DNA of 64,000 nucleotides from Microbulbifer sp. YPW1. GTDB taxonomy: Bacteria; Pseudomonadota; Gammaproteobacteria; Pseudomonadales; Cellvibrionaceae. Location of the stretch: NCBI RefSeq assembly GCF_013367775.1, contig NZ_CP055157.1:3112001-3176000 (forward strand). Reading direction: 5' to 3'. Each line of letters opens with the position of its first letter. Within the stretch, counting starts at the first letter, position 1. Shown piece by piece: positions 57,173-64,000 of this stretch. The notes below the pieces were generated by a model, which saw only the letters and a program-made list of their open reading frames with translations, did no database searches and had not been told where the DNA came from. The translations under genes and the position numbers were made by a program.

Positions 57173-59253
57173 CGGGATTCCTCCCGTGCTGCCAACTGTG
57201 TACTGGAAGAGTGGCGGAACTGATCGCAGGCCAGCTCACCGATGGCACTGTCGGGCGCTGGCGGGTACTGGTCCCAGTTTTGCGGATCTCCACCGAGCGC
57301 CTCGGAAAAGTCCGGGTTGCCCATCACCTTGAGATACTCGAGCAGCGCCATACGCTCACCTTCGTCGAGGCGTTTGCCTATTCGCCCGTCCACGTCGGCA
57401 TCCGTAAACAGGTGGCCGCTGTTTTTGTTGCCGGTTTGCGTGGTGTCGAATTCAAAGCTGCCCGGGCGCAGGTCGGTGATATAACCGAGTTTGGCCGGGT
57501 TGTATTCCCGATGGCCAACACCGAAGCGTACCGGGCGCGCCTCAAGCGGGGACAAGAGATCGTAAATGGTGGGTACGGAACCGTTGTGCAGGAACGGCGG
57601 GGTGGCCCAGACGCCATGCAGTGGACGGGCCTTGTAGGCGGTCTTGTTGACGATACGGAAGGGCACGTTGAGTCCGTCGTAATCCGCCACTCCATTGTTG
57701 TCCGCGGAGATATTGTTGTTTTCATAGAGAACCGGTACCAGGGTATTCAGCAACAGCTGCAACCCGTCGCCCGCATTGACCCGGCGATTTTCTGCATCGT
57801 TAGGATCTGTCGGGTCTCGCGGTACCAGGGGGCCCGGATCGAAGGTGTGATTGACGTAGTTTTTCGCTGCGGTGGCGTCGGTGCCGATCACGCTGACGTC
57901 AATCCAGGGGACTGCCCACATCGACTCGCGCCAGTCCTCGCGCACCGGGCGGTTTTGCTCGTCATAGGAAACTTGCCCGGACATATCCCACTGCCAGTTG
58001 ACGCTGCGCTGGCCTGCGGGGTTGTCTTCGGGGCCGGCGGCCAGTGACCATGCGTATGGCTTGGACTCGTGGGGGCCATGGCAGTGGGCACATTGGTCAG
58101 CGAACAGGTTCTTGCCGCGACGCGCCTGCTGGATATCGATTTTACCCAGCACATCCTCTGGCCATTTCGGCGGCCGCAGTTTGCGCAGCGTGGTCTCGAT
58201 ACACTGCATGCCTTCCACATTGATGGTGGACTGGCCGAATTCCCCCTCGGGCAGCAGCGCACCGGTTTCGTCCACCAGTTTTACCGGCGCCATCACGCCC
58301 AGGCTTTCGCCCACGTTGCGCGCCATGGCCTGGTTGGTAAACCCGGTATATTGCACCCAGTCGAAGCGCCAGATGTCCCACAGGAACGGATAGCTGACCG
58401 GTGCATCGGCCTTGGTATAGTTGTCCTCGATACCCAGGTTGTAACCGAATACCACGTTGGCAATGCGCCCCACCGCATCGGTGCGCCCGCGGCCCTCGGT
58501 GGTGGGGAAATTGTCCGGGTTCCCCGGCCCCTTGGCGAACTCGAAAAAGCGTTTGCGGAACGCGGCAAAGTCTTTTTTCAGCTGCCGGCGCTGTTCAGGA
58601 TCGTCGCCGGCCACACTATCCGCGAAGCGGTTCCATTTGGCCGGATTGAACATCATCTCCACTGCAGTGACGCCCAGGGAGTGGGTAAACTCGCCGGGGG
58701 CACCGGTAGACATCCCGTGTATCGCCTGGCCCCCGTCCACGCGCAGCGCTGTGCCCTTGTAGTGCAACTCACCGGTGTGGCAGAGCGCGCAGCCCAGGTC
58801 CAGGCGCACCGAGTCATCCTCCGGATTGACGTGATGCCCCATACCCACCGGGTGCACTCCCAGGTCCGGCTCGTTGGCCTTCTCGGGTTCGACGATAAAT
58901 CCCCAACCGCGCATGTTTTCGGCGCTGGCCAGCTTTTCCTCTGAAAAGGGAAGTTCCAGGGCTTCCAGCCACTTGTAGTGCAGCCCCTGTAACTCCGTTC
59001 CCTGCGGGGTGGAGTAGAACAGCTGGCGATCCTCCTCGCTCCACCCCTGGTCCAGGTAGCGAACCTCTGTGATTTCTTCACTAGTGATATTGGGGGTGAA
59101 AAACTGGTGCGCGAATGAGCAGCCGGCAAGGGTGCCCCCTGTGATTACCGCGGTGGCCAGTATGCGTAGGGCACTGCGCGGAAAGTTGCGGGAAACTGGA
59201 GGGGTTGCCCGGCCTTCGCGAAGGGAGCGACGGTGCTTGAGGGAAAAATCCAT
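57169..59253 (-). CDS. RoxA-like di-heme cytochrome c oxygenase/peroxidase lipoprotein
   Basis: A 694-aa protein. The lipobox TLAGC (Cys45) follows a hydrophobic segment after a long N-tail, so it is probably a lipoprotein. It has two CxxCH heme sites, C155-x2-C158-H159 and C388-x2-C391-H392. The FDWVQYTGFTNQAMARNVGESLGV and YKARPLHGVWATPPFLHNGS segments are characteristic of the RoxA/MauG-type di-heme family, which includes rubber oxygenase. It overlaps the catalase-like gene. Oxidative cleavage of a hydrophobic polyene or a peroxidase role are both possible; the substrate is unknown. No good ribosome site is seen before the ATG. Confidence 0.85.
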   Translation of the reverse strand: MDFSLKHRRSLREGRATPPVSRNFPRSALRILATAVITGGTLAGCSFAHQFFTPNITSEEITEVRYLDQGWSEEDRQLFYSTPQGTELQGLHYKWLEALELPFSEEKLASAENMRGWGFIVEPEKANEPDLGVHPVGMGHHVNPEDDSVRLDLGCALCHTGELHYKGTALRVDGGQAIHGMSTGAPGEFTHSLGVTAVEMMFNPAKWNRFADSVAGDDPEQRRQLKKDFAAFRKRFFEFAKGPGNPDNFPTTEGRGRTDAVGRIANVVFGYNLGIEDNYTKADAPVSYPFLWDIWRFDWVQYTGFTNQAMARNVGESLGVMAPVKLVDETGALLPEGEFGQSTINVEGMQCIETTLRKLRPPKWPEDVLGKIDIQQARRGKNLFADQCAHCHGPHESKPYAWSLAAGPEDNPAGQRSVNWQWDMSGQVSYDEQNRPVREDWRESMWAVPWIDVSVIGTDATAAKNYVNHTFDPGPLVPRDPTDPNDAENRRVNAGDGLQLLLNTLVPVLYENNNISADNNGVADYDGLNVPFRIVNKTAYKARPLHGVWATPPFLHNGSVPTIYDLLSPLEARPVRFGVGHREYNPAKLGYITDLRPGSFEFDTTQTGNKNSGHLFTDADVDGRIGKRLDEGERMALLEYLKVMGNPDFSEALGGDPQNWDQYPPAPDSAIGELACDQFRHSSSTQLAAREESR

Positions 59254-59383
59254 TTAGATGACTTTTGTGTTTGTTGTTATGCAGTTGTAGTTGCGACGTC
59301 CTGTCAGCGAACCTCTGCCGTGTAGTCGCAGCCGTTATATAGTGGTCTTCAAGAGTTGGCTATTGTAGCGTGACGCGGTACTC

Positions 59384-59416
59384 AAAAAAAAGCCGGGCCA
59401 ACATGATTGGCCCGGC
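59384..59416 (-). terminator. Rho-independent terminator near the end of the DUF885 gene
   Basis: On the minus strand GCCGGGCCAA and TTGGCCCGGC pair perfectly around TCATG and are followed by a T run of seven or more. It lies about 75 bases after the DUF885 stop. The 59254-59491 gap shows no gene. Confidence 0.92.
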
Positions 59417-59491
59417 GTTACAAAGTTACTTAAATGTAATGTTGGTTGGCGAGTGGATCAGAGATCAAAGCCAAATTAATTGAGCAGGGAA

Positions 59492-61393
59492 TTAATTCCC
59501 TTTCTTTTCCTCAACCCAGTCATCCACCAGCTCTTCCAGCACATCCAGCGGCACCGCACCATTCGCCAGTACCACATCGTGGAATTCGCGGATATCGAAC
59601 TTGTCTCCCAGTTCCTGTTTGGCGTTTTCGCGCAGTTCGACGATCTTCATCATGCCGATCTTGTACGCAGTGGCCTGGCCTGGCATCACGATGTAGCGCT
59701 CGATCGCCTTGACCACATCGCCGTGTGGGTTGGGGCTGTTTTCTGCCAGCCAGTCGATGGTTTCTTCGCGGGTCCATTTTTTGCTGTGCATGCCGGTGTC
59801 CACTACGAGACGGCAGGCGCGCCACAGTTCCATGGCCAGACGGCCGAAATCGGAGTAGGGGTCTTTGTAGAAGCCGATCTCTTTTGGCACCAGCTCTGAA
59901 TACAGGCCCCAACCTTCGGTGTAGGCGGTGTAGCCACCGAACTTGCGGAAGCTGGGGACATTTTCCAGTTCCTGCATGATGGACAGCTGCATATGGTGGC
60001 CCGGAATGCCTTCGTGGTAAGCGAGCGCTTCCATCTGGTAGGTGGGCATGCTGCTCATCTTGTACAGGTTGGCGTAGTAGATGCCCGGGCGGGAGCCGTC
60101 TGGGGCAGGGCGCTGATAGAAGGCTTTACCGGCGGATTTCTCGCGGAAGGGCTCAACGGCTTTTACCACCAGGTCTGCTTTCGGCTTGGTGATAAACAGC
60201 TCGTCCAGGCGGCCTTTCATGGTGTCGATGATGGCGGTGGCTTCCTTCAGGTAGCGCTGCTTGCCTTCTTCGGTTTCCGGGTAGTAGAACTGTTCGTCGG
60301 TGCGCATGAACTCGAAGAATTCCTGCAGGGTGCCTTCGAACTTCACCTGCTTCATGATCGCGCGCATTTCATCGTGGATGCGTTTGACTTCGTCCAGGCC
60401 GGTCTGGTGGATCTGATCGGCGGTCATGTCGGTGGTGGTGTAAACGTTCAGGCGGTGCTGGTAGAACTCATCTCCGTCCGGGAGCTTCCAGGCACCGTCG
60501 TCGGTGGTGGCCTTTTTCTCCAGCTCGCCCAGGTAGCCGATCAGTTTTTCGTAGGCCGGTTTGACGCTCTCCAGCATGGCGGTTTTGGCTTGCTCGATCA
60601 GTTCGGATTTCTGTTCGTCACTGATGCTGAGCTTGTCGACCTTGCCCTTGAAATCGGCGAACAGGGTGCTGTCTTTGCCGTCATCATAGGGCGCGCCGGT
60701 AATCAGGTTTTTGCCGTCGCTGATCACGTAGGGGAAAACAAATTTGGGCACGATCACGCCCTTGTCTGCACGCTCCTTCAGGTTTTCGATCAATTGATCG
60801 AAATGCGCGGGCAGGCCGTTCAGGCGGGAGATATAGGCTTCCGCGTCGGACAGGTCATCCACCCGGTGCTGGTTGATCAGCAGGGAGGCAACGCTGGTGT
60901 GCCCAGCGTACATCTGATTGACCGGGTAGGTGTGCAGGCGCCACTTCCAGCCCTCGATATCCTGCTCCAGATTGCGGATAGCCAGCTCCAGAGAGAGGCG
61001 GGTGGGGGCATCCAGTTGCGCCGGATCAATCTTTTTCAGCGCTTCCAGCTGACGCTTGTTGATCTCGTGGGTTTCCTTGGCGAACTTCGGGGAGATATCG
61101 TCCCACTTGCCATAGTCTTCCTTGATACCCAGAAAGGTCTTGAACTCGGGGCTGCGGTTGACGTGGGTCTGGAACTGCTCTTCAAACAGTTCGTTGGTCT
61201 GGGCGATGACTTCCGGGTTGCCTTCGCTGGCCTGCGCGGATTCTGCGGTGGTATCGGACTGTGCATCTGTGGATTGTGCACTCTCCGCGGCGGCGACCTC
61301 CGCAGTGTCTTCTGCGACTTTTTCTTCCCGGTCGCATCCAGTGATGGCCAGGGTGCTTATGGCGGCGGCCAGCAACGTCATCTTCAGCTTCAT
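59492..61393 (-). CDS. DUF885 lipoprotein, predicted zinc metallopeptidase
   Basis: A 633-aa lipoprotein (lipobox AITGC, Cys20) with an Ala/Glu/Ser/Thr-rich linker of about 40 residues. The DUF885 core has the zinc motif HEGIPGHH at about residue 460 and the third-ligand region YTEGWGLYSE. DUF885 proteins are distant M1/M3-like or carboxypeptidase-like metallopeptidases; the substrate is unknown. It has its own terminator at 59384-59416. Confidence 0.86.
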   Translation of the reverse strand: MKLKMTLLAAAISTLAITGCDREEKVAEDTAEVAAAESAQSTDAQSDTTAESAQASEGNPEVIAQTNELFEEQFQTHVNRSPEFKTFLGIKEDYGKWDDISPKFAKETHEINKRQLEALKKIDPAQLDAPTRLSLELAIRNLEQDIEGWKWRLHTYPVNQMYAGHTSVASLLINQHRVDDLSDAEAYISRLNGLPAHFDQLIENLKERADKGVIVPKFVFPYVISDGKNLITGAPYDDGKDSTLFADFKGKVDKLSISDEQKSELIEQAKTAMLESVKPAYEKLIGYLGELEKKATTDDGAWKLPDGDEFYQHRLNVYTTTDMTADQIHQTGLDEVKRIHDEMRAIMKQVKFEGTLQEFFEFMRTDEQFYYPETEEGKQRYLKEATAIIDTMKGRLDELFITKPKADLVVKAVEPFREKSAGKAFYQRPAPDGSRPGIYYANLYKMSSMPTYQMEALAYHEGIPGHHMQLSIMQELENVPSFRKFGGYTAYTEGWGLYSELVPKEIGFYKDPYSDFGRLAMELWRACRLVVDTGMHSKKWTREETIDWLAENSPNPHGDVVKAIERYIVMPGQATAYKIGMMKIVELRENAKQELGDKFDIREFHDVVLANGAVPLDVLEELVDDWVEEKKGN

Positions 61394-61532
61394 TTTGTGC
61401 TCTCAGCTTCTGTTTTTGAGGGATGATTGCTCTGTACGAGCGCATGGTGTTGTAACCATAACCCCGACAGGATGCAAATTCCGTGCTCTGGTGCAGTCTG
61501 GCGCACGAAACCAGCTGAGGTTGGAGCGGACA

Positions 61533-61563
61533 TAAAAAAAGCGGGCCAGAGGCCCGCCTTTTG
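61533..61563 (-). terminator. Rho-independent terminator after sodB
   Basis: On the minus strand GCGGGCC and GGCCCGC pair around a TCT loop, followed by seven T; on the plus strand CTTTT follows, so it could work both ways. The rest of 61394-61591 shows no gene. Confidence 0.88.
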
Positions 61564-61591
61564 CGTCAGTGAACGCTTGCCTGATTGGGGA

Positions 61592-62173
61592 TCAGGCGAA
61601 GTTCTGGTTCACGAACTCCCAGTTCAGCAGCGCCCAGAACGCTTCCATGTACTTCGGACGCGCGTTGCGGTAGTCGATGTAGTAGGCGTGTTCCCACACG
61701 TCGCAGGTCAGCAGCGGAGTGACGCTGTCGTCGGTCAGCGGAGTTTCGGCGTTGGAGGTGTTGACGATGGCTACGGAGCCGTCGGCTTTTTTCACCAGCC
61801 AGGTCCAGCCAGAACCGAAGTTGTTCACCGCGCTGTTGGTGAATTCTTCTTTGAATTTGTCGAAGGAACCGAACGCAGCGTTGATCGCGTCGGCTACGGC
61901 ACCAGTCGCTGCGCCACCGCCGTTCGGGCTCAGGCAGTTCCAGTAGAAAGTGTGGTTCCAGATCTGGGCTGCGTTATTGAATACACCGCCGGAGGAGGAC
62001 TTGATCACTTCTTCCAGGGACTTGTCCGCGTCCGGAGTGCCGTCCAGCAGGCCGTTCAGTTTGTCGACGTAGGTCTTGTGGTGTTTGCCGTAGTGGTATT
62101 CCAGAGTCTCTTGAGAGATGTGCGGCTGCAGCGCATCCATAGCATAGGGGAGTTCGGGGAGAACATGTGCCAT
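61592..62173 (-). CDS. sodB: Iron superoxide dismutase
   Basis: A 193-aa Fe/Mn-SOD: HYGKHHKTYVDKLN (ligand H27), NHTFYWNCL (H74) and the DVWEHAYYIDYRN ligands D158 and H162. Gln70 (NNAAQIWNHTFYW) and the overall pattern favour the Fe type. It is the cytoplasmic counterpart of SodC at 55296. A Fur-like site lies 166 bp upstream. Confidence 0.95.
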   Translation of the reverse strand: MAHVLPELPYAMDALQPHISQETLEYHYGKHHKTYVDKLNGLLDGTPDADKSLEEVIKSSSGGVFNNAAQIWNHTFYWNCLSPNGGGAATGAVADAINAAFGSFDKFKEEFTNSAVNNFGSGWTWLVKKADGSVAIVNTSNAETPLTDDSVTPLLTCDVWEHAYYIDYRNARPKYMEAFWALLNWEFVNQNFA

Positions 62174-62492
62174 GTGATATTCCTTCCTTTGTCTGGGACC
62201 TGTACCGACCCAAGTACAGTAGCAGGTCAGTTATTGGTGGCAGGCATTCTACACCCGCTTGATGTCATTATTAAGCCGTTGGAATGAGCGGGAACGCCCC
62301 AATAGAGGCAAAACGTGCTGTCATTTGTAGTTAATTTCGAGAATGATTATCAATGACGGCACGGTCGGCCGTGTTTACTGTCCTATTCTGATAACTGGAC
62401 CCGATTACTTTTTCGTCAGTTTTTGGTATAACTGCCGCTTATTTCTACCGTTTTCCGGCCCCTGAGGCCGCAAGCCAAAGCAGGACAACAGC
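62174..62492. promoter_or_regulatory. Divergent intergenic region with a Fur-box-like site
   Basis: The 319 bp between sodB and the coiled-coil gene contain no gene. GAGAATGATTATCAATGAC (62339-62357) agrees with the 19-bp Fur consensus at 14 positions. It could control either gene or a small RNA; its distance from both starts makes the target uncertain. Confidence 0.45.
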
Positions 62493-63251
62493 ATGCAACG
62501 TAGAGAGCCCACATTCGATGGCAGCAGCTCATCTTCTATGGACCCTCAGATCCCCAACGGCCCCGCTGGAGGTCGTCCTCGTCACGTAGCGCCTCAGCCC
62601 TCTGTACCGGCTGCGGCCGAAGAGCGCGGTTCCGGCGGTGGCTCTTCTTTTCTGGCGATCGTGGCACTATTGCTGGCGATGGCTGGCCTGGGCGGTGCGG
62701 GCTTCCTGTACACCCAGTGGCAGGATACCCGGGTACAGCTGGTGGACGCGGAAGCGCGTATCGTGCAGCTGGAGAAGCGATTTGAGATGTCTGGCGAAGA
62801 GTCCGCGGCTTCCGTGGAAGTTCTGAACGCCAAGGTAAAAGAGAACGCCTCCGAGATCCGCAAGCTGTGGGGTGTTTCCTACGACACCAACCGCAAGGAC
62901 ATCGCTGCCAACAAGGCTGCCGCGGCTTCTGCCAAGCAGCAAGTTGCCGCACTGTCCAAAAAGGTCAGTGGATTTGAGAGCAGCCTGAAGAAGGTGGCGG
63001 CGCTGGAGAGTGAGCTGGCCAAGCTGAAAGAGTCTACGGTCAGCGCTTCCCGCGACACCAAAGACAAAGTCACTAGCCTGGAACGCCAGCTGTCTTCCGT
63101 ACGCGCAGACCTGACCGCCCGTGTCGGTGCCAACGAAGAAGCTGTGCAGTCCATCGACAGCTACCGTCGCACCGTGAACAAGGACCTGGTGCAACTGCGC
63201 GATGCCATTCGCAGCCTGCAGTCCAGCTCCAGTACCGCCTCTGCGCCCTGA
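62493..63251 (+). CDS. Membrane-anchored coiled-coil protein of unknown function
   Basis: A 252-aa protein: a Pro/Ser-rich cytoplasmic N-tail (1-50), one membrane helix (about 52-74) and a long coiled coil (about 78-245) with heptads rich in Leu, Lys, Glu and Ser, ending in a Ser-rich tail. It resembles short hypothetical proteins that sit before fumarase in related bacteria. I recognise no domain. It could be a periplasmic structural or scaffold protein. Confidence 0.72.
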   Translation: MQRREPTFDGSSSSSMDPQIPNGPAGGRPRHVAPQPSVPAAAEERGSGGGSSFLAIVALLLAMAGLGGAGFLYTQWQDTRVQLVDAEARIVQLEKRFEMSGEESAASVEVLNAKVKENASEIRKLWGVSYDTNRKDIAANKAAAASAKQQVAALSKKVSGFESSLKKVAALESELAKLKESTVSASRDTKDKVTSLERQLSSVRADLTARVGANEEAVQSIDSYRRTVNKDLVQLRDAIRSLQSSSSTASAP

Positions 63252-63277
63252 TCCGGGACTGAGCGCACCCTAAATAG

Positions 63278-63309
63278 TGGTTAGCGGCGATATCGCTCGT
63301 CGCTAACCA
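63278..63309 (+). terminator. Stem-loop between the coiled-coil gene and fumarase
   Basis: TGGTTAGCG (63278-63286) and CGCTAACCA (63301-63309) pair, with an inner CGA/TCG pair around TATCGC. TTCTCATTTTC follows, so it is a likely but not strong terminator. Confidence 0.5.
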
Positions 63310-63436
63310 TTCTCATTTTCATCTGCACTGTCTGTGCCGATTTTTTCTCCCTTTCCTTGCTTCGCCTAATCAAACACCCGCAGATAATTCGTGTAAAATC
63401 GCCGCCTTCGAGACGAGACGACAACCGGAGCCGGCA

Positions 63437-64000
63437 ATGACGATTATCCGCCAGGACGACCTGATCGACAGCGTGGCCGACGCGCTGCAGTTCATTTCTT
63501 ATTACCACCCGCAGGATTTTATCCAGGCCCTCAACCAGGCCTATGAGAAGGAAGCCAACCCGGCGGCGAAAGACGCCATGGCCCAGATCCTGATCAACTC
63601 CCGCATGTGTGCCCAGGGCCATCGCCCCATCTGTCAGGACACCGGTATTGTGACCGTGAAACTGAAAGTTGGCATGAATGTTCAGTGGGACGCGGAGATG
63701 AGCGTGACCGACATGGTCAACGAAGGCGTCCGCCGCGCTTACAACAATCCGGACAACGTCCTGCGAGCCTCCATCCTGGAAGATCCGGACGGTGCCCGCA
63801 AAAACACCGGCGACAACACCCCGGCGGTTATCCACTACGAAATCGTGCCCGGTGATACCGTGGATGTATACGTGGCGGCCAAAGGGGGCGGCAGCGAGGC
63901 CAAGAGCAAGTTTGCCATGCTGAACCCGTCCGACTCTGTCGTGGACTGGGTGCTGGATATGGTGCCGAAGATGGGCGCCGGCTGGTGTCCGCCCGGCATG
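63437..64000 (+). CDS. Class I fumarate hydratase, N-terminal part (partial)
   Basis: The first 188 codons of an iron-sulfur fumarase (FumA/FumB type), cut by the window end. It starts MTIIRQDDLIDSVADALQFIS and has the cluster Cys66 in RPICQDTG. ATNTGDNTPAV-like NTGDNTPAVIHYE and AKGGGSEAKSK are typical of the class I alpha domain. It interconverts fumarate and malate in the TCA cycle. An Fe-S fumarase next to sodB fits a set of superoxide-sensitive and superoxide-removing enzymes. Confidence 0.93.
   Translation, partial: MTIIRQDDLIDSVADALQFISYYHPQDFIQALNQAYEKEANPAAKDAMAQILINSRMCAQGHRPICQDTGIVTVKLKVGMNVQWDAEMSVTDMVNEGVRRAYNNPDNVLRASILEDPDGARKNTGDNTPAVIHYEIVPGDTVDVYVAAKGGGSEAKSKFAMLNPSDSVVDWVLDMVPKMGAGWCPPGM

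Overview
The window is a high-GC stretch of a gammaproteobacterial chromosome. The gene set (Na+-pumping oxaloacetate decarboxylase, two superoxide dismutases, hda next to purM/purN with DUF3108 and DUF2066 proteins, a TPP-riboswitch thiamine operon, nitrate ABC uptake, many secreted lipoproteins and outer-membrane barrels) points to a marine aerobic heterotroph of the Cellvibrionales type, perhaps Microbulbifer. That placement is inference from gene content only. No rRNA, tRNA, CRISPR array, insertion sequence or prophage was seen. The oadA gene at the left edge and the fumarase gene at the right edge are cut by the window.

Layout. 1-4.6 kb: oadA/oadB, a TerB-DnaJ protein, BolA, a thioredoxin-TPR chaperedoxin and a NIF3-like protein. 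4.6-12.4 kb: two Nudix hydrolases flanking an RND efflux pair, then an Atm1-type ABC exporter. 12.6-14.4 kb: a secreted M49-like metallopeptidase. 14.4-20.5 kb: a TetR-controlled operon in which an RND (MMPL) transporter is fused to a periplasmic LolA-like lipid-binding domain, followed by a beta-barrel protein and an alpha/beta hydrolase; matching palindromes sit at both start codons. 20.7-23.6 kb: alkylation repair (Ada-AlkA fusion plus Ogt), gamma-carbonic anhydrase and a DUF1289 protein. 23.6-28.8 kb: two palindromic repeats, dnaE and accA. 28.8-32.7 kb: a cluster of beta-CASP nuclease, PRPP synthase and AMP/thymidine phosphorylase. 33-35.2 kb: TauE/SafE-type exporter and aldehyde dehydrogenase.

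35.3-42.1 kb is a thiamine operon (promoter, TPP riboswitch, thiC, a palindromic repeat, thiO, thiS, thiG, a thiD-thiE fusion, thiF). 42.2-48.2 kb, on the minus strand, is a nitrate-uptake locus: sigma-54-like promoter, attenuator-like leader, binding protein, permease, ATPase, porin and a secreted protein with two PilJ_N/NarX-type sensor repeats. 48.6-55.2 kb: a FadL-type porin, DUF3108, purN, purM, DUF2066 and hda. 55.3-64 kb: SodC; an operon of a RoxA-like di-heme cytochrome lipoprotein and a catalase-fold heme protein; a DUF885 lipoprotein peptidase; Fe-SOD; a membrane-anchored coiled-coil protein; and class I fumarase.

The best candidates for something little described are the RND-LolA fusion operon with its paired operators, the RoxA-like/catalase-like gene pair, the nuclease-PRPP-phosphorylase cluster, and a family of three palindromic intergenic elements that share a core but have unrelated stem sequences.
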